Shown here in pieces: positions 33,297 to 42,143 of a stretch of 64,000 nt of DNA. Both the position numbers and the translations under genes were made by a program. Source of the DNA: Setoptus koraiensis (lineage: Eukaryota; Arthropoda); the NCBI GenBank assembly GCA_048013815.1, contig CM106586.1:8370001-8434000 (forward strand), written 5' to 3'. Numbering within the stretch: position 1 is the first letter of the stretch; each line of letters starts with the position of its first letter. The notes under the pieces were generated by a model. The model did no database searches. It was not told where the DNA came from and worked only from the letters and a program-made list of their open reading frames with translations.

Positions 33297-35009
33297 TCAT
33301 ACTTGAGTTATATTGGCCAACTGGGACAAACTTGGTGCGCTAGGTTTAGCGGTTAGTTTGGCCTTTTGGGATCGCTTCGGTGTGCCCGATGACGATTGTT
33401 GTGGTGTCACATTTTGAGTATAATTAAGTAACTTTCTCAATCCTTTGCTCATGTAGTACGGACGCTCAAAGCCATCGTTATTCTCGCAATCTATTAGGAA
33501 ACATATAAATAGCGTGTCTACCGCCATGTTGTAGACATTGAAGAATCCTTTGGCAATGAAATAAGTGCCCACTATTACTATCACTAATGGGAGCCATTTG
33601 TGGTGAAGTTTTGGCACCTCAATGGTGCCTGGTGGCAAAAATTCTAACATATCATCATAATTAAATAGAAAAAATATTATGCAACCCGTAAGGCAAGTTA
33701 CTAGAATTCTGCTGATTAGTAACAAGAAATCAGTTACATAATCCAAAACTAGTGCCTTTGTAGAATTATTAAGCAGTAAATTTAAAGCACGCTTAGCAGA
33801 GGCGAAGTAACCCTCATGGTACATGGACATCATAATGTAAGCGTTCCTATTGATATACTTTAAGAAGCCATCCAACAACCAAAAGAATACTCGCCAAACA
33901 CAATTAATGCTTCTCAAGGACGCATTTGCGCCATTATTGGTACCTTGATCGCGCAAACGTTTGTCGAGGACTTCTAAAATGATTCGAATGTAGCGTATTG
34001 TTGCTATCAAGAAAGACCCAAATGCTATAGATCCCAAGTGGCGCCGAATAACTTGCCACAAACTTGATGTTACGGCAAAGAAGGGCACATCTCTAGGTTT
34101 TCTGAATGTCCAATAATATGATGCAAAAGCTCCAGCCAGAGTTGTTTTAGTGACGCCAGATATGAAATGAATCAACCACAAAGCAGCAAACAGATTATAG
34201 GCGAATATTTTCCAAATGTGTTCCTTGGGTATCAGTTGACGGCGCATGCATATGGTAGGTGGATGTTTGGCAGGATTGCACAATTGAGTAGAATTGTTGA
34301 ATCTATAGGCTGGATGGTTGGCTGAGATCAATAAAAGCGCAATAAATATACCATACAGTATCACAGCTATACCTAATATTCGAGGTATTATAGGAAATAG
34401 CAGGGTGGATTTGACATCGTTGATGGCTTTAGAAGCCTCGCATATCAACGCTATGGAAAGACGTATTCTCCTCTGGAGACCGTGTAATGTAACAGTGAGA
34501 GCAATTAATGCAAATAATATGATGATAGATAATATCAACCAAAACGCGGAGTTCCTAGTGTAAGACAATATCTCTGATGTTATAATAGTTTGCAATGCCT
34601 GATCAAATGGTAGCGTTTGTTCATCCACATCGGAATCATGATTATTTTGCAACTTGTTGTTGTAATCAAAAAAGTAAATGTACTGTGATACGGATAGATA
34701 TAATGCGTAAGCAAATAATAGAGGCAATGATAGTATGGAGGTCCAGACAACAAATTTGGCATTGTATTTAAGTAATAATATCCAGAAGAAGGTTAGCGCC
34801 GCCCCAAAGGCCAGCGCCCATAAAATAAAATTGTAACATTGTCCAAGATCGCTGATGATGCTGTGGCCAAGTTGTTCGTATTGTTCTAGATCGTTCATGG
34901 CCTTTGAGGCGGTCTGATTGAATATGAGCTTAAAGTCGGATAATTGAATGACATAATTGCTCAGATAGGCATATCCGGTCATAAACGCTATAAATATTAA
35001 AAGGAACAT
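33297..35009 (-). CDS. Choline transporter-like protein (SLC44 family), short form
   Basis: SLC44/CTL proteins move choline and ethanolamine across plasma and mitochondrial membranes. The 570-residue single-exon product matches the family from the second membrane segment onward: LQRRIRLSIALICEASKAI, LAGAFASYYWTFRKPRDVP, YINRNAYIMMSMY, LVLDYVTDFLLL, and the C-terminal hallmark RPYYMSKGLRKLL. It starts directly in what looks like TM1 (MFLLIFIAFMTGYAYL), and only about 40 residues separate this from TM2. Typical family members have a cytoplasmic head and a Cys-rich extracellular loop of roughly 170-200 residues here. Either upstream exons are unseen (the start codon follows CAG-CAC-CACC, a weak acceptor context) or this is a real ectodomain-poor member. 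Confidence 0.88.
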   Translation of the reverse strand: MFLLIFIAFMTGYAYLSNYVIQLSDFKLIFNQTASKAMNDLEQYEQLGHSIISDLGQCYNFILWALAFGAALTFFWILLLKYNAKFVVWTSILSLPLLFAYALYLSVSQYIYFFDYNNKLQNNHDSDVDEQTLPFDQALQTIITSEILSYTRNSAFWLILSIIILFALIALTVTLHGLQRRIRLSIALICEASKAINDVKSTLLFPIIPRILGIAVILYGIFIALLLISANHPAYRFNNSTQLCNPAKHPPTICMRRQLIPKEHIWKIFAYNLFAALWLIHFISGVTKTTLAGAFASYYWTFRKPRDVPFFAVTSSLWQVIRRHLGSIAFGSFLIATIRYIRIILEVLDKRLRDQGTNNGANASLRSINCVWRVFFWLLDGFLKYINRNAYIMMSMYHEGYFASAKRALNLLLNNSTKALVLDYVTDFLLLISRILVTCLTGCIIFFLFNYDDMLEFLPPGTIEVPKLHHKWLPLVIVIVGTYFIAKGFFNVYNMAVDTLFICFLIDCENNDGFERPYYMSKGLRKLLNYTQNVTPQQSSSGTPKRSQKAKLTAKPSAPSLSQLANITQV

Positions 35010-36741
35010 GGTGGTGCTGTTGTTGTTGGTGGTGGTGTCGTTGTTGTTATTGCTGTTTCACTGTTGAGTTTGTTTGGACACACTCAAACGAATGAGTATG
35101 CAAGTTTTTTCGCTATTTGTTACTGTTTTTCCGTGATAGTTATATGATGGCGACACACAACTACTGGTTGGTGTTATTCGATGACCGCAAAATGTAGTTG
35201 TATATGCACCATGAACTTGATATATAAGTGATATCTGTGTGATTTATGATATGTATGCAGTGTGTATGTATATATAGGAGTGTGCAGCGGCTGGCATCTT
35301 CTTCTGTCGTGTCTGTCGGGATTGATTCGTAATCTGTGCTCAGCTAACCTTTAATGGTCGCTAACTACACTTATTACAATTACAATTACAGTGCTATTGT
35401 TGTTATCGTTAGCCAATCTAGCGCAAATTTTTTCATTAGAGTTGGTGTTTTATTTGCATTGAATGTTTGCTGTTGTTGCTGTTGTTGTTTCTAATATTAG
35501 TGTTGCTTGGTCCCGGGACAGCGGCAATACTAACAACGAATCTACGACAACAATGATACGATGAATTTTCAATCATTTTGTTCACTACTCCATTGAGCTT
35601 GATATTGTTGTTGTGATATCATTAGTGTGATTAGTGGTGCTGGTGGTGTTGTTGGTTTGATCGAGTTTGATTGGCAGTTGTGAATATTGATAGCGGTGAA
35701 TTATTGGTCGCCAGCACTCTAGCCGATGACGACATTATCAGTATAAACAGCCATTGTGTGTGTGTCTGTGTGTATTGAACAAATTGCCAGCCTGTCTGTG
35801 TGTCTGCCCGTCTGTTTGTCTCAGTGACTATTCGGGAAATACCTTGCTGTTGCCGTAACTCTATTTGTAAATGAGCAATATTTGTTTGCTGGTATAATAA
35901 TTATAATTAGAATATTATATTTTCAGCTGCTACTACTGCTGCTGCCGCCGTTGCCAGCCGACAGGTGAACGGTAAGTTGGTGGTAGACAGACAAAATGAA
36001 AATCCTATACCGACGACAAATTTGCGACAACTAATAGTATGATTGCGACAACACTTGTTGCACTTATGCGTTGTGTGTTATTTGTCAAGAAGTATTTTTT
36101 CGCCTGGCTGACTTGACCGCGGACAAACGAGCAGACAAACGAGCGCACAATGCGCAAACTAGGCTCATTTGGTAACACAATCACAGATCGCAATAACAAT
36201 TTGCTGCAAATAGCGGTCGTGCAATATTCTATTGTAACGCCTGTGGCGAAACCCCCAAAAAGCCAAAAGTTGCACTCTGTGCCGTGAGGCAATGTCGCGC
36301 ATTGCGCACACGCTGCTGATTTCAAAGTAAAATCACAAAATCTATAACTGGTATATCATATGATCGCGACCGTGTTGTTGTTTTATTATTATTCTTGAGC
36401 CACGCTATATTTAATGTATAGACAAGTTTTTTTTCTCTAATATACAAGCCACCGTAATCATTGCTATTAATTTAATTGCTTCTCGATTATACACATCCTT
36501 AGCTCACTCTTACGTTATCCGACTTATAAGTCGCTTCTCAATATCCATCACAGCGCTGCTGATATGCTGACACCAGGCAAACGCATTGTTGTTAGTGGAG
36601 CCGACAACTATTGATGGGAAAAACCTATATATTTAATCTTATTTAAACCGTTCTTTAGCTGTGTGCTGTCTCTTAGGCGAGCTTGTTGCGGGATCTCTCT
36701 GTTCAATTCCAAACAATCAATTTCAAATTGCTCGAGACAAC
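35010..36741. other. Divergent intergenic region between SLC44 and SSU72
   Basis: 1.7 kb with GTT triplets, TA-rich stretches and no clear gene. I looked on the minus strand for an N-terminal SLC44 exon and found none with a cysteine-rich loop. A candidate 45-bp plus-strand exon is listed separately. Confidence 0.5.
35927..35971 (+). other. Candidate 45-bp orphan exon
   Basis: A strong acceptor (ATATTATATTTTCAG) and a strong donor (ACG|GTAAGTTG) bracket exactly 45 bp. One frame reads ATTAAAAVASRQVNG without stops. No partner exon was found. It could be a microexon of a long-intron gene, a UTR exon or chance. Confidence 0.2.
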
Positions 36742-37323
36742 ATGATCAGGGATCTTAAATTTGCCGTTATCTGCTCTAGCAATCAAAACAGATCCATGGA
36801 GGCGCACAATATTCTCAGCAAAAAGGGCTTCAATGTTAAAAGCTTCGGCAGCGGTAATCAAGTCAAATTACCGGGTTCCTCCGCAGATAAGCCTAATGTC
36901 TATGACTTTGGCACAACATACGATTTCATGTACAAGGATCTCATTACTAAAGATAAGAATTTATACACTCAAAACGGAATAATACACATGCTAGACAGGA
37001 ATAGGCGCATCAAATCATGCCCGGAGAGATTTCAAACGTGCAAAGAAAAATTCAATGTTATTTTTACTTGCGAGGAGAGAGTCTACGATCAGGTGGTCGA
37101 ATATTTAGCTAATAGAGTTTCATCTGAGAGTCAAATATGTCATATTATCAACCTGGACATCCAAGATAACCACGAAGAGGCCACAATTGGAGCATTCTTA
37201 TTATGTGATCTAGCTCAAATGTTGGTCAATTGCGAAGATCTAGACGATGAAATAGATGAGCTTCTGCAGGACTTTGAATCTAAAACTGGGCGACCATTAT
37301 TGCATACCGTTTGTTTTCTTTAA
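36742..37323 (+). CDS. SSU72: SSU72, RNA polymerase II CTD phosphatase
   Basis: Removes phosphate from Ser5 (and Ser7) of the Pol II C-terminal repeats as part of the cleavage/polyadenylation machinery, recycling the polymerase. The 193-residue product equals the family length. The low-molecular-weight phosphatase loop CSSNQNRS is at residues 11-18 (catalytic C11, R17), followed by KSFGSGNQVKLPG, YDFGTTYDFMYKDL, RNRRIKSCPERFQ and NLDIQDNHEEATIGAFL. The frame is open further upstream, but the ATG at 36742 aligns with the family start (MIRDLKFAVICSSN). Single exon; it converges on LSG1 with 99 bp between stop codons. Confidence 0.96.
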   Translation: MIRDLKFAVICSSNQNRSMEAHNILSKKGFNVKSFGSGNQVKLPGSSADKPNVYDFGTTYDFMYKDLITKDKNLYTQNGIIHMLDRNRRIKSCPERFQTCKEKFNVIFTCEERVYDQVVEYLANRVSSESQICHIINLDIQDNHEEATIGAFLLCDLAQMLVNCEDLDDEIDELLQDFESKTGRPLLHTVCFL

Positions 37324-37422
37324 GATACAATAATCAAAAAATCAAGCACGAGCTTACAAATCAATGACAAATAGTTATTCAATGAAATGAGCAAAAACAA
37401 TCACTTTATTAAACAAGTCGTA

Positions 37423-39066
37423 TTAGATATCTAAATGACGGTATACTCTTCTCAATTTTTCCTTCTTTTTGTGTTTTTTGTTCGCATGAGGCACATCCGT
37501 TATCGTTCCAAGGGGCTTGGTCATATTACCTATGCCAGGTAGACCTTTATAATGTACATGTGGTGGATTGAACTCAACGTTGAAATCACGATTAGCGAAC
37601 TTGCCGGAAGCTTGCGCCATTAGTCTCCCCTGGCGCTCTGTCATTCTTAAAGCTGAACTAAGATTGCTAGAAAGTTCTTTGATTCTGTCGGGAACAAAAA
37701 ATTGGTGGAATTCCTTTTGATCTACCCCAGGAGGCGCATGACAATATAAAAGTTTACCCTTAACATAGTCTTTGAGGATCCTTCTAGCAGCCCTCGCAAC
37801 ATCTGGTAAGCCGCGTTGAGTCATGTATCCTCGCATAAATCCGTATGAGTTCAGAAGGTCGTCGCTGCTAACATCCTGACTCGCGTTTTGCTCAAAGGCC
37901 AATCCATATATATCTTCAAATACATGTCTAGGTATCTGACTAACAAGAACATCCATGGCAGTCATATGATCTTTCATTTGATCGATGGGCAAAACACCAT
38001 TGACCAACATGTCCGCCTTGCTCATAACCAGATTTGGGAACACTAAACCGGGACAATCACACAATGTGAGTGTTTCGTCTATAATGAATGTCTGGAAGTG
38101 CTTGGTCTTGCCGGGTGTAGCTGAAACCCCAGTTTTCTTGGCCGATAAGAGCGCATTGATTGTTGAGGACTTTCCAACGTTTGGATATCCAACAAGACCC
38201 ACAGTGACACGATAATCTTCAGGATCAGGATCCTCCTGTATAACTTTGTCTTTTTGTTCGATTGCCATCTGTTTCCATAACTCGAGCAGCTCCTTCTTAT
38301 TGTAAAGTTTTATCTTGACATCATCATCACCAGGGCTTTGATCGATATCACTTTCTTTGAGGGGTTCTTTCTGTTGAAGAGCAGAAAAGAAGATAGCTCT
38401 AATGGATCTCTTTTCGAAGTATTCTGACCAATATTTTCGCTGTTCATCATTCAAAAAGTCAGCTTTGTTCAGAAGAATAGCATTTAATTTGGTCTTGTGC
38501 TCTTTAACATAATTAACCAAGTCTTCACAATAATACATTAGAGGATTTCTGGAGTCTACTATTTGAACAACGAGGTGACTTCTCTCTACCACTCGCCAAA
38601 GTTGTCGCCACAATTCCAGATTTTTCTCAAATGGTGTCATCATAACGTTGCTGTTCTCTTGAAGCATCGCCAGTTTCTTCCTCCATTCAAGAAAGTGTTT
38701 CTTCTCTAGTTCGCACAATTGTTCTGGTGTGGTGGTTGAGTCCCATTTAGGTCGTCTGGGTACACACAAGATAGACTTGAATTGCTCTCTATCTATGGTT
38801 GCCGCCTCATGGTGATACTTTTCTTGATCTTGATTTTTGATCAGAGAAATATCTCGTTTCTCCGCTATGAATTGTTTGCCGGCCAATTCAGCGATCTCAA
38901 AGAATTCATCAACAGTGGATTGTGCCGTCAAGCTACGCAAATTAGATTCTGGGTTTTGGTTGGCCAATTCTGTTGTATGTCTGTCGCTCTTATTGCCAAA
39001 TCCAATGGTTTTGTTTGATCTGTGTAGGGCTCGGCCGAGGCCTGCCTTTTTGTTCGGATTTACCAT
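37423..39066 (-). CDS. LSG1: LSG1, large-subunit GTPase 1
   Basis: Circularly permuted GTPase that releases the export adaptor NMD3 from the cytoplasmic 60S pre-subunit in the last steps of ribosome maturation. The motif order proves the permutation: G4 NKAD at residues 200-203 comes before G1 GYPNVGKSST (293-302), and G3 DCPG follows at 337-340. Other matches are SLGRALHRS-like KAGLGRALHRS near the start, FLEWRKKL, LELWRQLWRVVERS, KTKHFQTFII, GKLLYCHAPPG and the basic tail LRRVYRHLDI. I chose the ATG at 39066 (MVNPNKKAG), because human LSG1 begins at the equivalent spot; an ATG 27 bp upstream is also possible. The long acidic insert of human LSG1 is mostly missing. Single exon; AATAAA on this strand near 37405. 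Confidence 0.96.
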   Translation of the reverse strand: MVNPNKKAGLGRALHRSNKTIGFGNKSDRHTTELANQNPESNLRSLTAQSTVDEFFEIAELAGKQFIAEKRDISLIKNQDQEKYHHEAATIDREQFKSILCVPRRPKWDSTTTPEQLCELEKKHFLEWRKKLAMLQENSNVMMTPFEKNLELWRQLWRVVERSHLVVQIVDSRNPLMYYCEDLVNYVKEHKTKLNAILLNKADFLNDEQRKYWSEYFEKRSIRAIFFSALQQKEPLKESDIDQSPGDDDVKIKLYNKKELLELWKQMAIEQKDKVIQEDPDPEDYRVTVGLVGYPNVGKSSTINALLSAKKTGVSATPGKTKHFQTFIIDETLTLCDCPGLVFPNLVMSKADMLVNGVLPIDQMKDHMTAMDVLVSQIPRHVFEDIYGLAFEQNASQDVSSDDLLNSYGFMRGYMTQRGLPDVARAARRILKDYVKGKLLYCHAPPGVDQKEFHQFFVPDRIKELSSNLSSALRMTERQGRLMAQASGKFANRDFNVEFNPPHVHYKGLPGIGNMTKPLGTITDVPHANKKHKKKEKLRRVYRHLDI

Positions 39067-39149
39067 TATTACGTCAGTTATGGATGATATCAATATATGC
39101 TCAAACTATTTGATTCGGACAAGATTTCATTATCCCACATGCAATTCGG

Positions 39150-39287
39150 TTATTTTAGTTGCTTTGTTTTGAACATGTTTTTCGGGGCATGCACAAATGA
39201 ATAGACTGCGGACAGGAGCACTCCCATGCTGATTCCAAAGGATATAGTTTGCAACAGAAGCACTGTATTTGATTTTATTGGGTTCAT
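39150..39287 (-). CDS. 45-residue single-pass membrane micro-ORF upstream of LSG1
   Basis: MNPIKSNTVLLLQTISFGI begins a 45-residue frame with one transmembrane helix (VLLLQTISFGISMGVLLSAV) and a basic end (APKNMFKTKQLK), typical of tiny mitochondrial or ER membrane proteins. It lies on the LSG1 strand with only 56-83 bp between its stop and the LSG1 start, so both could share one transcript, as in arthropod bicistronic micropeptide genes, or it could be a regulatory uORF. A different minus frame over the same place (39130-39426, 98 codons) has no such features. I cannot match it to a named micropeptide. Confidence 0.4.
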   Translation of the reverse strand: MNPIKSNTVLLLQTISFGISMGVLLSAVYSFVHAPKNMFKTKQLK

Positions 39288-39356
39288 TACCCAGTCTGTT
39301 TCCCATTTTTATTTCACACCCTGTGCTGAGACATGTGCTGCCTCCCATTGACGGAA

Positions 39357-39402
39357 GATCGCACTCCTGACGAGCGTGAGGAGCTCTGTAAGGAGTGCGA
39401 TC
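39357..39402. repeat. Perfect 12-bp inverted repeat
   Basis: GATCGCACTCCT (39357-39368) and AGGAGTGCGATC (39391-39402) are exact reverse complements around a 22-nt loop that itself contains GAGCTC. It would form a strong hairpin in the leader of the LSG1/micro-ORF transcript or in its promoter. Confidence 0.75.
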
Positions 39403-39588
39403 TCCATCTGTGAGAGCGGTGGGCACGTGTCCTTAGATTATTGTCATCGTAGATTTTCTCGTTACATTTATTATAAGCTTATTACTAGAAATATAAGTAT
39501 GTCATCAGAGATAAAACCATATCTATGATAGGATGGAACCGTCTCTCGTGTTTCATCAGGCCCATAACAACTAGCTCAGTGAACGTAG

Positions 39589-40108
39589 GAAACCAAAGGA
39601 GCACCAAGAGAAGGGAGGCCTTACCCCTTCTTCTGGTTGCCAGACCAGTATCGTGTCTATAATAACGAGAACATCAGACATGCAAATAAGCAATTTATCG
39701 AGGAGTTCATTAAGAACAAATATTCTTTGGAGAACAATGAGACACCGCTGAAGGTTGAAGGATGGGCAAACGATGATGCGTTTGATGATGAAACAACGAG
39801 ATGTGGCTTACTGAGCCGAAAGATCTGTGTTTATTCCATGTAGACAAAAACCGGTAAACGATTACTAACAACGCTATTGCAAGCATCCGAGAACCATGTA
39901 ATCAAATATCATGCTCTGGACGATTGGCAAAAGATTTGTAGACCGTTTGATCGCGAAAAAAGCAAAGAAGCTTCTATCATCCGTCTAATACAGATAGACG
40001 ATGGCAGGGTAGACTTCAACAATTCCTATGTAAACTACCAGCTTGTTTTATTAGTCGGGTATATCGTGAACGATATAAAAAACAAACATGGACCGATACT
40101 GAAACGCC
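39589..40108 (+). pseudogene. Fragment of an unidentified coding sequence
   Basis: One plus-strand frame stays coding-like for about 170 codons, is interrupted about once, and stops being coding exactly where the Sidekick-like fragment begins. Composition and runs such as PFFWLPDQYRVYNNEN, FIEEFIKNKYSLENNE, ALDDWQKICRPFD and RLIQIDDGRVDFNN look like protein rather than noise. I do not recognise the parent: it may be a host gene outside the window or part of a mobile element. Its junction with a known gene fragment at 40108 marks it as another piece of the patchwork. Confidence 0.4.
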
Positions 40109-41087
40109 TATCCTTGGTTTATTCCATTTATATGTTGCGGAGGAGGTGGGTCCCAGAATATCTTGATGGCTGTAGAGTTCAGCGCCTCAGCCACGACTCT
40201 TTGGGGAGACTTATCCGGTTTACCTTCTTTTGTTCTGACGCAGGTGCTTGAACTGAATGGACCTACACCTTTTTCGTTCGCTGCTGCAACTTGAATCTCG
40301 TAATTTTGCCATACAATCAGATCATCCAATGTGTAATGCAATTGACTTGCGATGGTCACCTCGTGATCGTACCATTGTTGTATACCCTCATAACCTGCCA
40401 ACCTATGATGTATCTTGTATCCGACCAGCTGACCATTTTGAGTATCATCTGGAGGTGGTGACCAATTTATTGTGATGGAATTTGACGATCTTGGTGCTCC
40501 CACGACATTCAAGGGCGGCGCACTGGGTGGTTGAGCAGGAATTTCTATCGGAATTTTGGTCTGTTCGCTAGGCTCACCAGTTCCAACTTTATTGGTTGCC
40601 CTCACTCTGAAGACGTACTTCTTGGCAGGTTTGAGGTTAGATATAATTACGCTAGTATGATCACCTGATATATTCAATGGGACCATTTCCCATGATGCAG
40701 CAATATCTGTATCTGGATTTTTGATGTCAGGTATGGTGCGCATTTCAATATGGTAACGTATTACTGGGCTGTTGCCATCGAAACCGGGCACCCAGTACAC
40801 TCGTATGGCTGGTCCTTCTCCATCAGAAAGCTCCGCATTTATTTGACTTGGAGGTAGAGGCAATTGTAAGATACTAAGCTCAGCCGATCTAGAATTCTGC
40901 CGTCGAACCCATCACAACTTGTTGAGGCTGTGGGTAATCTCTGAACAAGGCTCGCGAATTTTCTGTCTGTGCTGGTTCGGGGGGAACTGTCGATGTCGAT
41001 CCGATGTTAGTGGATGCTGGAATGAATTTCTCACAAATAAAACTTCTCCTCAGATTTGAATCAAACATAGGTATCAAACCAAACCTT
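40108..41087 (-). pseudogene. Partial copy of the lectin-Sidekick gene
   Basis: This segment is nearly identical to 50904-52067 of the intact gene in the same orientation, differing by a handful of substitutions. It covers the end of the lectin domain, part of the Ig domain, FN3-1, FN3-2 and part of FN3-3. Relative to the parent it lacks about 185 bp (parent 51691-51875), removed between short AAT matches. The loss is not a multiple of three, so the frame is broken and the two remaining open pieces (40108-40863 and 40889-41077) are in different frames. There is no start codon context, transmembrane region or tail. The parental gene is intronless, so this copy cannot be told from a DNA copy or an RNA copy. 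It abuts the CHMP6 stop codon within about 11 bp. Confidence 0.93.
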
Positions 41088-41097
41088 TGGCTAAGGT

Positions 41098-41840
41098 CTA
41101 GTTGACTAATGCAACTTTTATTTTATTTTCTTTTGTCACAGGTTCTTTCTGTTCTTTTGTTTGTTCAGGCGTATCAGGTGCAACATCTGGAAGCTGGAGC
41201 TCACTTATTCCTGCTTTCTGTTCTTTTGTCCTTTCAGGCGTGTCAGGTGCGACATTTGGAAGCTCGAGCTCACGCCTCTCTTCAAGTTCCTCCATGAGCT
41301 CTTTTTCATCATAGCTCCCTCTCAATAAGCTGGATATCTCCTTTTGTTTAGCTGCAGCCTCTTCATTCTCTTCTAATATTTTCTGAATATTTTCTACCGA
41401 CATCATGTCCTGCAGCTGTTTGAGTTGATCATTGGCCAATTTGATGCCTTCGAATACACTGATCTGATTTTGACGATCTTCAATATCCTGCACGAGTGTC
41501 TCTAATGTTAATAATTGCCCGTCAGTCCTTTTCAAAACTTCTTCCATATTTTTCTTCTTCCTAAGTATGACTAGAGCTCTCCTGAAGAAAGAAGCAAAAT
41601 ATTAGTAATTTAGTAAATATAATATCAGTAATCAATTTGAAATGTGCATGTGTATACTTACTCTTTCATATTCTTATTTAATAATTCTATAGCTAAACGT
41701 TTCTCCTCTTCCAGTTTTGACTCTATTCTGTTCTGATAAATTTTGATCCTATCCCTCAAATGCTTCACTTGCAAGATGGCACGATCCGTGGGTGTCACAG
41801 TCACCGCTGGGGCTCGTTTGAATGTAAATAGATTGCCCAT
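41098..41840 (-). CDS. CHMP6: CHMP6 / Vps20, ESCRT-III subunit (2 exons)
   Basis: Links ESCRT-II to ESCRT-III filament nucleation at endosomes. Exons on the minus strand are 41840-41662 and 41581-41098, with an 80-bp GT-AG intron in phase 2, giving 220 residues. Gly2 in MGNLF is the myristoylation site. The basic helix 1 region (LKHLRD-like VKHLRDRIKIYQNRIESKL), the KEERALVILRKKK stretch and SVFEGIKLANDQL follow the family. The C-terminus carries the VPS4-binding MIM2 motif twice: LELPNVAPDTPE (residues 165-176) and LQLPDVAPDTPE (188-199), from a 69-bp tandem duplication. The 3' flank is not native: a Sidekick-like fragment begins about 11 bp past the stop, so the 3' UTR and poly(A) site must have been rebuilt. 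Confidence 0.93.
41145..41274 (-). repeat. 69-bp tandem duplication inside CHMP6
   Basis: Two imperfect units (41145-41205 and 41214-41274 hold the best-matching parts) with a 69-bp period encode 23-residue repeats, each containing one MIM2 motif and TKEQK. Confidence 0.9.
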
Positions 41841-41892
41841 ATTTGATTGTTTTGGTTGAAATAACAAATACCAAATACACAAATATCTACGA

Positions 41893-42143
41893 ATGTGAGA
41901 CAACAACATTCTTCATTCCCAATAGCAAACTCGACACACACACACACACACACACACACACGGGCACACGCACACTCACAAACAAACGACCACATCGATG
42001 GAAAGACAGACAGTACTAGCATTGTGTGTAACACTACTGTGTAATACTGTAGCAACAGTGGTTTGGGGTAGTATGTTTATTCTGTTGGTGACTTTACTAG
42101 TGTTGTGAGCTGTAGTGTAAAGATATAAGACTCACACAACGCA
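41893..42143. repeat. Direct repeat A, CHMP6 upstream region
   Basis: This sequence, beginning 53 bp upstream of the CHMP6 ATG and containing a CA tract (41935-41961), recurs at 45399-45674 in the same orientation. It is almost identical apart from CA length and a few changes. Copy A ends at the junction with the IleRS fragment (ACGCA, then CTTTTTG). Being next to CHMP6 it presumably includes the CHMP6 promoter. Confidence 0.92.

Noticed and set aside
40108-41077. Two minus-strand frames with Ig/FN3 similarity, as a separate adhesion gene
   Set aside because: They are a near-identical, deleted copy of 50904-52067 with no leader, membrane segment or tail.
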